From NCBI GenBank assembly GCA_964437145.1, contig CAYTFW010000005.1, positions 16,410-80,409 of the forward strand: a stretch of DNA of 64,000 nucleotides. Direction: 5' to 3'. This stretch comes from JAFAZJ01 sp964437145. Lineage in GTDB: Bacteria; Pseudomonadota; Alphaproteobacteria; Reyranellales; Reyranellaceae. Positions 17,747 through 26,674 of this stretch are shown piece after piece. Below the pieces are notes generated by a model. It searched no databases and was not told the DNA's origin. It saw nothing but the letters and a program-made list of their open reading frames with translations. The number at the start of each line of letters is the position of its first letter. Position 1 is the stretch's first letter. The translations under genes were made by a program, and so were the position numbers.

Positions 17747-18053
17747 GTCGCGAGCGAACTCCTGGCCGTGACCTTCCCCAGGCGCTGACGGTCCTCGCGA
17801 ACCGGGTCACGGCGGGGCCGGGTGATGCACCCGGGCCGAAGACGAGTCAAGGGAGGCACGCATGAGGCGACCTCATCTTCGAGTCGTTTCATAGCTTGTG
17901 CGGATAAGTCCGTTTTGGGCGCTATGAAACTGTGGATAAGATCCTAATTTTCCTTCTCATTCAGAGCATTAAGCGGCCGCAAGACTCCTCGTTTGTGCCG
18001 CCACAGCGGTTCCCGGATCATACCGGTGGGGAAGCGTTGACGAGGGGGACGTC
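17747..18053. other. Divergent kup / C13-lipoprotein intergenic region with clustered dyads
   Basis: 307 bp without a convincing gene. On the kup side it contains four dyads: GCCGTGACC (17765-17773) with GGTCACGGC (17805-17813), enclosing CGGT/ACCG (17789-17792 and 17801-17804); a 9-bp stem with one bulge and an ATG loop at 17816-17837; a 6-bp stem ATGAGG-CGA-CCTCAT at 17862-17876; and a 10-bp perfect inverted repeat GTTTCATAGC (17886-17895) / GCTATGAAAC (17921-17930). The repeated words TGTGCGGATAAG and TGTGGATAAG also occur there. The remainder toward the C13 gene is plain, with AGGGGGAC before its ATG as ribosome-binding site. Confidence 0.5.
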
Positions 18054-18863
18054 ATGCGCGGCACGGCGGAAACGGCCGTCCGGTGGGGCGTGGTTGGGCT
18101 GATCGCCGCGGTCTTGGCGGCTTGCGTGCCGCACGATCCGGAGTCGCAGGGTGCGGCCCCTGTTCCGTCCACGCTGGTCACTTCTGGGTTACCAGCGATC
18201 GCGGCCGCCGATTGGAAGGCGCTGGTGGTCGGCGGCGCCGCCGACCGGCCGATCTACGATTTCGCCGCCGAGGACATCGCCGGCCGTTTGCGCGGCGCGG
18301 GCGTCACGCGCGTGGCCCTGCACACCGCCTCGCTGACAGCGCCCGATGGCGGCGCTCGGCCGCCGGCGCGGCTGTCCAGCCTGCGCCAGTCGCTCTCGGC
18401 CCTGGGCACGCGTTCCAGCGAGGCCTGCCTGCTCTATTTCAGCTCGCATGGCGAGCAGGGCACGCTGCGCTTGGCGGACGAACCCAACGGTCGCAAGGCC
18501 TCGCTCGGCGACATCGATCGGCTGGCGACCCTCGCCTGCGGCGATCGGCCGACGGTGTTGGTGCTGTCGGGCTGCGAGACCGGCTCGTTCATCACCGCGC
18601 AGCTGGAGCGTCCCAACCGCATCATCATCGCCGCCGCCGCGCGCGGCCGCGCGACCTACGCCGCGAAGCTCGACGAGCGCCACGGCGCCTTCGACCGCTG
18701 CCTGATCGGCGCCTACGATTCGGGCGCCACCACGTGGCGCCAGCTGTTCCAGAATCTGTTGCCGTGCGTCGCCGAGCGCGAGGCGTGGCTTGGCGTGAGG
18801 GCCTCGCGGCCGCAGGCCTCGTTCGGCGCCGCCGTCGCCGACCTCAGGCTGCCGGCGCGTTGA
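18054..18863 (+). CDS. Lipoprotein with C13/caspase-like peptidase fold
   Basis: 269 residues. The N-terminus is a lipoprotein signal: hydrophobic VVGLIAAVLAAC with the lipobox cysteine at 24, so the mature protein should be lipid-anchored to the envelope. The rest fits the caspase/legumain fold: beta strand SEACLLYFSSHG with candidate catalytic His132, then PTVLVLSGCETGSFI with candidate catalytic Cys174. This matches the His-Gly and Cys pair of bacterial Peptidase_C13 proteins. Substrate unknown. It is divergent from kup and has no partner gene downstream, since the next gene is convergent. C13 family is my best call; a metacaspase-like relation is the alternative. Confidence 0.75.
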   Translation: MRGTAETAVRWGVVGLIAAVLAACVPHDPESQGAAPVPSTLVTSGLPAIAAADWKALVVGGAADRPIYDFAAEDIAGRLRGAGVTRVALHTASLTAPDGGARPPARLSSLRQSLSALGTRSSEACLLYFSSHGEQGTLRLADEPNGRKASLGDIDRLATLACGDRPTVLVLSGCETGSFITAQLERPNRIIIAAAARGRATYAAKLDERHGAFDRCLIGAYDSGATTWRQLFQNLLPCVAEREAWLGVRASRPQASFGAAVADLRLPAR

Positions 18864-18867
18864 GTTT

Positions 18868-18922
18868 GGGCCGCGCCGCTCCAGCGGCGCTCTGAAGGGG
18901 CGCCGCTGGAGCGGCGCGGCCC
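18868..18922. terminator. 23-bp perfect hairpin between convergent genes
   Basis: Left arm 18868-18890 and right arm 18900-18922 are perfect complements (GGGCCGCGCCGCTCC... pairing with ...GGAGCGGCGCGGCCC) around a 9-nt loop. It sits exactly between the stops of the C13 lipoprotein gene and convergent modC, where a bidirectional terminator is expected. There is no U-tract, so it may instead be a palindromic repeat doing the same job. Confidence 0.6.
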
Positions 18923-18933
18923 GAAGAGAAAGC

Positions 18934-19994
<1,061 letters not shown>

Positions 19995-19998
<4 letters not shown>

Positions 19999-20690
19999 GC
20001 CGGCGCTCCGATGCGACGCGCCAGGGCGCGATTGAGGAGTTCCGCGCCGGCCAGCGCCGCCAGCGCGACGGCGACGGAGATCAGGGTCAGACGCAGCGCC
20101 GGGCCGTCGCCGCCGGGCACCTGCGTGTAGGCGTAGATCGCCAGCGGCAGGGTGCGCGTCTCGCCGGGGATGCTGGAGACGAAGGTGATGGTGGCGCCGA
20201 ACTCGCCCAGCGAGCGAGCGAAGCTGAGCACGGTGCCGGCCAGCACGCCCGGCGCCATCAGCGGCAGGGTGATGGTGAGGAAGACCTGCCAGGGTGGCGC
20301 GCCCAATGTGCGCGCGGCCTGCTCGAGCTTGCGATCGACGGCCTGAGCCGAGAGTCGGATCGCCTGCGTCATCAGCGGAAAGCCCATGACGGCCGCCGCC
20401 AGCACCGCGCCGCGCCATGAAAACGCGAAGTCGATGCCGAACCAGTCGCGCAGCGGCGCGCCCAGCGGACCTTTGGGCGCGAACAGGATCAGCAGCACAT
20501 AGCCCACGACCACCGGCGGCAGCACCAGCGGCAGATGCAATACGGCGTCGATCGCCGCCTTGCCGGGGAAGCTGTGACGCGCCAGCGCCCAGCCCACCGC
20601 GATCGCCGGCACGAGGCTGATCGCGACGCTCCACGCCGCGACCTTCACGCTCAGCAGGAGAATGCCGATCTCCTCGGGCGACAGGAGCAT
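19995..20690 (-). CDS. modB: Molybdate ABC transporter permease
   Basis: 231 residues, five or six membrane helices. The permease EAA loop is clear: KLEQAARTLGAPPWQVFLTITLPLMAPG, where the coupling helix meets ModC. Conserved ModB features are LPLVLPPVVVGYVLL and SFARSLGEFGATITFVSSIPGETRTLPLAIY. It lies 9 bp downstream of modA and overlaps modC by 4 bp. Function: transmembrane channel of the molybdate importer. Confidence 0.95.
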
Positions 20691-20699
20691 GCCGCGCCG

Positions 20700-21467
20700 T
20701 TACTTCGGCGGCGGGCCGAAGCCCGCCTGCTGAAGCGCCGCCTGCGATGGCGGGCTCATCAGGAAATCAAGGAAGGCCTGGGCGCGTGGGCTCCTGGCGT
20801 TGGCCGTCACGGCCATGGGGTAGACCACCGGCGGATGGCTACCGGCGGGGAAGCTGGCGACGACGCGCACCTTCGGCTCAACCTTGGCGTCGGTGCCGTA
20901 GACGATGCCCAGCGGCGCCACGCCGCGCGCCACGAAAGCCAGCGCGTCGCGCGCGTTCTCGGCCCGCGCGGTCTTGCCGGAGACCTGGTCCCAGACGCCG
21001 AAGTGCACCAGCGCCGCTTTGGCATAGCGACCGGCCGGCACCGAGTCGGGGTCGGCCAATGAAAGCCGGCCTTCACCCAAAGCGGCGGCGATCGGGAAGT
21101 TCGGCGCCGGCGTCAACGCGACCTTGCTGTCGGCCGGCGCGATGATCACCAGCAGATTGGTGGCGAGCGCGCGCTGGGTCTCGGGCCTCACCGCCTTCCT
21201 GTCGACGACATGCTTCATCCACGGCTCGTCGGCGGAGATGAACACGTCGCCCGGCGCGCCGTTCTCGATCTGGCGCGCCAGCGCCGAGGAGGCGGCGTAG
21301 ACCGCGACGCAGCGCGGCTCGCCTTTGGCCAGCCAGTCCGCGCACAGCCCGTCGAGCACGTTCGACAGGCTGGCCGCCGCCAGCACGCGGATCTCCTGCG
21401 CCGCGACCGGCGTCACGGCGGCGAACGACAGTCCCGCCACGAAAGCCAGACGCAACGCCACGCGCAT
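20700..21467 (-). CDS. modA: Periplasmic molybdate-binding protein
   Basis: 255 residues with a Sec signal peptide (MRVALRLAFVAGLSFAAVTPVAAQ, cleavage after about residue 23). The mature start EIRVLAAASLSNVLDGL and the later YAASSALARQIENGAPGDVFISA are standard ModA ligand-pocket segments whose Ser residues hydrogen-bond the oxyanion. Captures molybdate (or tungstate) and hands it to ModB. First gene of modABC; its ATG is 17 bp from a palindromic ModE-box candidate. Confidence 0.95.
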   Translation of the reverse strand: MRVALRLAFVAGLSFAAVTPVAAQEIRVLAAASLSNVLDGLCADWLAKGEPRCVAVYAASSALARQIENGAPGDVFISADEPWMKHVVDRKAVRPETQRALATNLLVIIAPADSKVALTPAPNFPIAAALGEGRLSLADPDSVPAGRYAKAALVHFGVWDQVSGKTARAENARDALAFVARGVAPLGIVYGTDAKVEPKVRVVASFPAGSHPPVVYPMAVTANARSPRAQAFLDFLMSPPSQAALQQAGFGPPPK

Positions 21468-21484
21468 GCCGCCACTCCGCCGAT

Positions 21485-21508
21485 CGTTATATCCGCGCGA
21501 ATATATCG
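21485..21508. promoter_or_regulatory. Candidate ModE operator
   Basis: Near-perfect palindrome centred at 21496.5: CGTTATATCCGCGCGAATATATCG's two halves share CG-x-TATAT-x-CGC with only two mismatched pairs. It has the TATAT-spacer-ATATA half-site plan of known ModE boxes. It lies between modA (start 21467, minus) and the modE-like gene (start 21578, plus), so one site could repress modABC when molybdate is ample. Confidence 0.65.
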
Positions 21509-21577
21509 CATGTCGTCGCGCGGACGCGCAAGCGTCGCCGGCTTGGCTTGAGGGCGCGTTCGTCGTCTAATCGCGCG

Positions 21578-21976
21578 ATGGCGACGCTCAATCTGCGCAT
21601 CGAGTTCGGCGGGCAGGACGCGGTGGGTCCGGGCAAGATCCGGCTGCTCGAGCTGATCGACTCCAGCGGCTCGATCGCCGCCGCCGGCCGTGACATGGGC
21701 ATGTCATACCGCCGCGCCTGGCTCTTGATCGACGAGGTCAACCGTTGCTTCCGCCAGCCGGTGGTCGAGAAGCGCGCCGGCGGCGATGGCGGCGGCGGCG
21801 CCGCGCTGACGCCGTTCGGCCGCGCCCTTGTCACGCACTATCGCGCCATCGAGGCCAAGGCCGCCGCCGCCGCGACGCCACATTTGCGCGCGCTCAATCG
21901 CCAACTGCAGGCGCCGAAACTCCTGTCGCGAAATCGTGTAGTGTCCCGGGGCACAGTCGCTGGCACCCGACGATGA
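21578..21976 (+). CDS. modE: Short ModE-type molybdate regulator (DNA-binding domain only)
   Basis: 132 residues from ATG 21578. Residues about 12-100 form the winged helix-turn-helix of ModE: GPGKIRLLELIDSSGSIAAAG, RDMGMSYRRAWLLIDEVNRCF, and LTPFGRALVTHYRAIE. E. coli ModE has two further Mop domains that bind molybdate; these are absent here, so the protein either senses molybdate indirectly or through another protein. The last ~20 residues are Arg-rich and unlike the family. Divergent from modABC across the candidate operator, which supports local regulation. Confidence 0.82.
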   Translation: MATLNLRIEFGGQDAVGPGKIRLLELIDSSGSIAAAGRDMGMSYRRAWLLIDEVNRCFRQPVVEKRAGGDGGGGAALTPFGRALVTHYRAIEAKAAAAATPHLRALNRQLQAPKLLSRNRVVSRGTVAGTRR

Positions 21977-22014
21977 TATTGGTGGGATCGGCGCCGTCGT
22001 CGGGAGAGTAGTCC

Positions 22015-23058
22015 ATGTCCGAACGTCCACGCCTGCTCGCGTTGAGCACGGCCGTTCCGCCTTATACGCTCGACCAGCGCGCGGTCTGCGCGCGCGTGGC
22101 GCACGCGCTGGGCGGCCGTCTCGATGTCGAGAAGCTGCTGCCGGTGTTCGGCAACGCCGGCATCGAGCGGCGCTATTCCTGCGTGCCGATCGAATGGTAC
22201 GAGCAGACGCATGGCTGGGCGGAGCGCACCCGACTGTTCATCGACAATGCAGTGGCGCTGCTGGAACGCATCACGCTGGATTGCCTCGACGAGGCCGGGC
22301 TGCGGCGCGAGGACATCGACGCCATCGTCGTCGCCTCGACCACCGGCATCGCCACGCCCAGCCTCGACGCGCTGCTGATCGAGCGGTTGGGCCTGCGCCG
22401 CGACATCCGCCGCCTGCCGATCTTCGGCCTGGGCTGCGCCGGCGGCGTCACCGGGCTCGCGCGCGCCGTCGACCTGGCGCGGGCGACGCCCGGCTCGCGC
22501 GTGCTGTTCCTGGTCGTCGAGCTCTGCGCGCTGACCTTCCGCCGCGACGATTTCGATCGCAGCAACATCGTCGCCACCGCGCTGTTCGGCGACGGCGCGG
22601 CCGGCGCCATCGTGTCGAGCGACGGCGACGGCCCGGCCTTCGGGCCGGCGGGCGAGCACACCTGGCCGGATTCGCTGGGCGTCATGGGCTGGGACGTGCG
22701 CGACGACGGGCTGAAGGCGATCTTCGCGCAGAGCATTCCGAGCCTAGTCGAGAACGGCCTGCGCGTCGTCTTCGACGACTACCTCGCGCGCAACGATCGT
22801 TGCATATCGTCGGTCGACGGCTTCGCCTGCCATCCCGGCGGCGCCAAGGTGCTCGATGCGCTGGAAGATTCGCTGGAGCTGCAGCGCGGTTCGCTCGAGG
22901 ACAGCCGCGCCACCTTGCGCGACTACGGCAACATGTCGGCGGCCACCGCCCTCTTCGTGCTGCGACGCATGAAGGACAAGCTGGCCACGCAAAGCACGTT
23001 GCTGAGCGCGCTGGGGCCGGGCTTCTCGGCCAGCTTCCTGATGCTCGACGGACGATGA
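22015..23058 (+). CDS. Type III polyketide synthase (chalcone synthase-like)
   Basis: 347 residues. Complete thiolase-fold catalytic triad: Cys141 in FGLGCAGG, His273 in FACHPGG, Asn306 in YGNMSAAT. Bacterial relatives condense acyl-CoA or acyl-ACP starters with malonyl-CoA to give alkylpyrones, alkylresorcinols or tetrahydroxynaphthalene. The C-terminal GPGFSASFLMLDGR is the usual end. The stop overlaps the next ATG by 4 bp (ATGA), coupling it to an isoprenylcysteine-type methyltransferase, the arrangement seen in the Streptomyces srs and Bacillus bps loci that make methylated phenolic lipids or pyrones. Product identity remains inference. Confidence 0.93.
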   Translation: MSERPRLLALSTAVPPYTLDQRAVCARVAHALGGRLDVEKLLPVFGNAGIERRYSCVPIEWYEQTHGWAERTRLFIDNAVALLERITLDCLDEAGLRREDIDAIVVASTTGIATPSLDALLIERLGLRRDIRRLPIFGLGCAGGVTGLARAVDLARATPGSRVLFLVVELCALTFRRDDFDRSNIVATALFGDGAAGAIVSSDGDGPAFGPAGEHTWPDSLGVMGWDVRDDGLKAIFAQSIPSLVENGLRVVFDDYLARNDRCISSVDGFACHPGGAKVLDALEDSLELQRGSLEDSRATLRDYGNMSAATALFVLRRMKDKLATQSTLLSALGPGFSASFLMLDGR

Positions 23059-23564
23059 TCGCGGCGCTGATCATCATCGGCCTGGTGGCGGCGCAGCGGC
23101 TGGGCGAGCTGGTCTATGCCCGGCGCAACACCCGCGCGCTCCTGGCGAAAGGCGCGGTCGAGGTCGGCCGCGCGCACTATCCGCTGTTCGTGCTGCTGCA
23201 CGGATCGTGGCTGGTGGCGATCGTGGCGCTGCTGCCGCCGTCGCCGCCGATCCATTGGCCGGCGCTGGTGGCGCTCATCGCCCTGCAGGGATTGCGGCTG
23301 TGGGTGATCGCGACGCTGGGGCCGTACTGGACGACGCGCATCGTCACCTTGCCGGGCGCGCCGCTGGTGCGCGGCGGGCCCTACCGCTTCCTACGCCATC
23401 CCAACTACGCCGTGGTCGTCGGCGAGATCGCGGTCCTGCCGCTGGTGTTCGGGCAGGTCGGCGTCGCCATCGTCTTCTCGATCCTCAACGCGGCGCTGCT
23501 GTGGTGGCGGATCCGTATCGAGGATCGGGCGTTGCGCGCGCGGCGGGAGCGGCCGGGTGCCTGA
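23055..23564 (+). CDS. Isoprenylcysteine carboxyl methyltransferase-family protein
   Basis: 169 residues, four or five membrane helices. C-terminal family motif visible: VRGGPYRFLRHPNYAVVVGEIAVLPL, followed by WWRIRIEDRALRAR, the SAM-binding region of ICMT/PEMT-like enzymes. Bacteria lack prenylated proteins of the Ras type, so the partner is the coupled polyketide synthase: by analogy with SrsB and BpsB it would O-methylate the polyketide lipid in the membrane. Starts on the ATGA overlap with the synthase and itself overlaps the exporter gene by 8 bp. Confidence 0.88.
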   Translation: MIAALIIIGLVAAQRLGELVYARRNTRALLAKGAVEVGRAHYPLFVLLHGSWLVAIVALLPPSPPIHWPALVALIALQGLRLWVIATLGPYWTTRIVTLPGAPLVRGGPYRFLRHPNYAVVVGEIAVLPLVFGQVGVAIVFSILNAALLWWRIRIEDRALRARRERPGA

Positions 23565-25098
23565 AGCGGCGGTGCGCGCCGACCTGCGGACGTGGCTCGG
23601 CTTCCTGGCGATGTGCGTCGCCATGTTCATGGCCATCCTCGACATCCAGATTGTCGCCAGCTCGCTCACCGCCATCGGCGGCGCGCTCGGCATCGCGCAT
23701 GACGATCTGAGCTGGATCCAGACGGCCTATCTGGTGGCCGAGGTGATCGCGATCCCGCTGTCGGGCTGGCTGACGCGCGCGTTCGGGCTGCGCTGGCTGA
23801 TGGCCGGCGCGACCCTGGGCTTCACCGTCAGCAGCCTGGGCTGCGCGCTGGCCGGCGACTTCGCCGCGCTGGTCGCCTGGCGCATCGTGCAGGGCCTGTT
23901 CGGCGGCCTGCTGATCCCCGGCGTGTTCACCGCCGGCTTCACGCTCTTTCCGCCCACGCATCACACCAAGGTGGCGACGATCGCCGGCAGCTTCGCGATG
24001 ATCGCGCCGACCATCGGTCCGGCGCTCGGCGGCTGGCTGACCGAGACGACGTCGTGGCACTGGATGTTCCTGATCAACCTGCCGCCCGGCCTGATCGTCG
24101 TGGCGCTGGTCGCGCTGTTCGTGCGCGGCGCCAAGCCGGACTGGTCGACCTTGTGGCGCATCAGCGCCTCGACCGTGCTGTGCGCGGCGATATTCCTCGG
24201 CGGGTTGGAGCTGCTGCTGAAGACCGGCCCGCGCAACGACTGGCAGGGCCCTGTCGTGATCGCACTGTACATCGTCTGTCCGCTGGCCGCGGCGGCGAGC
24301 GCCTGGCTCTGCCTGACGCGCGCGCATCCGCTGGTCGATCTGCGGCGTTTCGGTGATCGCGGTTTTTCCCTGGGCTGCGGCCTGAACTTCGTCCTCGGCG
24401 TCGGCCTCTATGGCGCCACCTACCTGCTGGCGGTGTTCCTCGGCCTGGTGCGCGATATGGGGCCGCTTCAGATCGGCACGGTCATGGCCGTGACCGGCGC
24501 CGTGCAGTTGCTGGTGGCGCCGCTCGCCGCGTGGATCGAGCCGCGCATCGATGCCCGTGGCCTGACCGCCTTCGGCTTCGCGCTGTTCGCCGCCGGCCTG
24601 ATCGCCAACGGCTTCACCACGCCGCGCGCGGGCTTCGACGAGCTGTTCTGGCCGCAGGTGCTGCGTGGCGCGGCCATGCTGCTCTGCCTGCTGCCGATCA
24701 CGCGGCTGGCGCTCGATGGCTGGAACGACGCCGAATCGGCCGAAGCCAGCGGCGTGTTCAACCTGACCCGCGTGCTGGGCGGCGCCATCGGCATCGCGCT
24801 GATCGACACCATCCTCGAGCAGCGCGCGCCGGTCCATGGCGCGCGCCTGGCCGAGCGCCTGATGGCCGGCGACCGCGAGGCCGCGCGCTTCGTCGGCCTG
24901 CCGCTGGAGCGCTTCACCGGCGTGCCGATCGGAGCTGTCGACGTCGGAACGCAGGAGACGGTCCGTCCGCTGGTCGAGCGCGCGGCGATGACCTTGTCGT
25001 TCAACGAGGCGTGGCTGGCGGTGGGCGCGGCCTTCGTGCTGGCGCTGGTGATGGTGCCGTTTATTCCGCGGCGCATTGGGCTGTCATCCCGAGCGTAG
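23557..25098 (+). CDS. DHA2-family MFS exporter (EmrB/QacA type)
   Basis: 513 residues from GTG 23557, fourteen predicted helices. Motifs: N-terminal FMAILDIQIVASSLTAIGGAL, motif A-like GWLTRAFGLRWLMAG, and motif C-like SFAMIAPTIGPALGGWL. DHA2 pumps exchange protons for lipophilic compounds. Position directly after the polyketide synthase and methyltransferase suggests export of their product or resistance to it. The last six codons and stop (LSSRA*) lie inside a dispersed palindrome that starts at 25081, so the natural C-terminus was replaced or extended by the repeat. Confidence 0.9.
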   Translation: MPEAAVRADLRTWLGFLAMCVAMFMAILDIQIVASSLTAIGGALGIAHDDLSWIQTAYLVAEVIAIPLSGWLTRAFGLRWLMAGATLGFTVSSLGCALAGDFAALVAWRIVQGLFGGLLIPGVFTAGFTLFPPTHHTKVATIAGSFAMIAPTIGPALGGWLTETTSWHWMFLINLPPGLIVVALVALFVRGAKPDWSTLWRISASTVLCAAIFLGGLELLLKTGPRNDWQGPVVIALYIVCPLAAAASAWLCLTRAHPLVDLRRFGDRGFSLGCGLNFVLGVGLYGATYLLAVFLGLVRDMGPLQIGTVMAVTGAVQLLVAPLAAWIEPRIDARGLTAFGFALFAAGLIANGFTTPRAGFDELFWPQVLRGAAMLLCLLPITRLALDGWNDAESAEASGVFNLTRVLGGAIGIALIDTILEQRAPVHGARLAERLMAGDREAARFVGLPLERFTGVPIGAVDVGTQETVRPLVERAAMTLSFNEAWLAVGAAFVLALVMVPFIPRRIGLSSRA

Positions 25099-25147
25099 CG
25101 AGGGATCTAGGATCGCCCTAGATCCCTCGCTGCGCTCGGAATGACAG
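25081..25147. repeat. CTGTCATCCCGAGCG palindrome, copy 1
   Basis: Inverted repeat with arms starting CTGTCATCCCGAGCGTAGCG and ending CGCTGCGCTCGGAATGACAG, and inner arms GATCTAGG / CCTAGATC. It overlaps the 3' end of the DHA2 exporter gene and ends 7 bp before the MATE gene's stop. Member of the eight-copy family described in the findings. Confidence 0.9.
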
Positions 25148-25153
25148 ATGTCG

Positions 25154-26569
25154 CTAACGCCCGCGCCAAGGCTTGACGATCAGCGCCACGAGATTGGCTA
25201 GGCCGAAGACGATGATGGAAAGGGCGACCGCCCAGAACAGGCCGCGTTCGCCCAGGCCCCAGACATGCACCGCAAGCCAGCCGCCGCCGGCCACCAGCGC
25301 CAGGCGCACGAAGGCGATGGCCAGCGGCACGCCCTGCCGGCCGGCGCCTTGCGAGGCGAAGTTCAGCGCCATGCCCAGGCCGAAGAAGGCGTAGAACGGC
25401 GCGGCGCGGGTCAAATAGGTCACGCCGGTCTGTTGCACCAGCGGATCGGCGCTGAAGAGCGACATCCAGCCCTGCGGGAAGATCGCCGCCAGCAAGCCCA
25501 CGGTGCCGGTCAGCGCCGCGGCCATCAGCGAGCCGATGATGGCGACGCGCACCGCGCGTTGCCACTGGCCGGCGCCGACGGCGATGCCGACCAGGGTGGT
25601 GAGCGCCGAGCCGATGCCGAAGGCCAGCGGCACCAGCATGAACTCCAGCCGCGAGCCGACGCCGTAGCCGGCCAGCGCCGCCACGCCGAAGCCGGCGACC
25701 AGCAGGGTGACGAGGATGGTCGCGAGGTTGGCGGTGAGCGCCGAGATCGAGGAGATCAGGCCGACGCGCAGGATCGGCGCGAACAGCGCACCCCGCAGCG
25801 AGACGCCGCGCAAATCAAGCGCGACGCCGGCCGCGCCGCGGCGCAGCGCGACAAGCATCAGCCCTGATGCGAGCAGGGCGGTGAGGATCGCGGAGACAGC
25901 GGCGCCGGCGATGCCCATGCCGCCCCAGCCGCCGATACCGAGCGCCAGCACGTAGGTCAGCGGGATCTGCAGCAGCGAGCTCAGCAGCATCGCCTTGCCG
26001 GGCAGGGCGGCGTTGCCGGCGCCCCTGAGGATCGCCGACAGCGCGAACATCGCCCAGTGCGCGGCGGCGCCGGCGAAGACGGTATCGGAATAGGTCAGCG
26101 CATAGGCCAGCACGCGGGCCGGATCGCCGCCGGCGCCCGCGCCGCCGCCGCGCAGGCTGCCGAGCAGGCGATAGATATCGGCGCCGAAGACGCGCATGCC
26201 GATGGTGAACAGCAGTGCGAAACCCAGCGCGACGATCAGCGCGTGCACGACCAGCGCGCGCGCGTCGGCGGTGCGCCCGCCACCCGCGGCGCGCGCGATC
26301 GCCGAGGCGATGCCGCCGCCGATGCCGCCGGCGGCCATCATGGTCATCAGCATCAGCAGCGGGAAGACAAGCGCGAAGCCGGCCAGCGCGTCGGTGCCGA
26401 GCTGGCCGATCACCCAGGTCTCGGCGATGCTGACGCCGGATTGCGCGATCATGACAGCCGTGGTCGGCAGCGCCAGGCGCGCGATGGTCGGCACCGGCGG
26501 CGCCGACAGCAGGGGATGCGGCGCGGGCGGCGCCGAGGATTGGCGCGAGACGGGAGCGGAATCGGGCAT
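25154..26569 (-). CDS. MATE-family multidrug efflux transporter
   Basis: 471 residues, about twelve helices in two similar halves. Family features: LALPTTAVMIAQSGVSIAETWVIGQLG in the first helices and FGIGSALTTLVGIAVGAGQWQRA in the second half. Na+- or H+-coupled export of cationic compounds at the inner membrane. The 33-residue Pro/Ser/Ala-rich N-tail is cytosolic. Convergent with the DHA2 exporter across a palindromic repeat; divergent from the cupin gene. Confidence 0.9.
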   Translation of the reverse strand: MPDSAPVSRQSSAPPAPHPLLSAPPVPTIARLALPTTAVMIAQSGVSIAETWVIGQLGTDALAGFALVFPLLMLMTMMAAGGIGGGIASAIARAAGGGRTADARALVVHALIVALGFALLFTIGMRVFGADIYRLLGSLRGGGAGAGGDPARVLAYALTYSDTVFAGAAAHWAMFALSAILRGAGNAALPGKAMLLSSLLQIPLTYVLALGIGGWGGMGIAGAAVSAILTALLASGLMLVALRRGAAGVALDLRGVSLRGALFAPILRVGLISSISALTANLATILVTLLVAGFGVAALAGYGVGSRLEFMLVPLAFGIGSALTTLVGIAVGAGQWQRAVRVAIIGSLMAAALTGTVGLLAAIFPQGWMSLFSADPLVQQTGVTYLTRAAPFYAFFGLGMALNFASQGAGRQGVPLAIAFVRLALVAGGGWLAVHVWGLGERGLFWAVALSIIVFGLANLVALIVKPWRGR

Positions 26570-26594
26570 ACGATACTCGAGGACGGGACTAATA

Positions 26595-26608
26595 CGTGTA
26601 TATGCACG
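26595..26608. promoter_or_regulatory. Imperfect palindrome between MATE and cupin genes
   Basis: CGTGTATATGCACG is symmetric at 12 of 14 positions and sits in the short AT-richer part of the divergent gap (starts at 26569 and 26675). It could be an operator for either gene; no regulator is adjacent. Low confidence. Confidence 0.3.
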
Positions 26609-26674
26609 AATCGTCGTCGAGCGCCATAGGCGTTTCGCTCATGCTAGGGTGAGCGCGAACGCGAGGGCAGGACG

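Noticed and set aside
17747..17935. A named riboswitch class upstream of kup
   Set aside because: The dyads do not show the conserved loops of ydaO, ykkC, yybP or cobalamin riboswitches that I can recall; left as unclassified structure.
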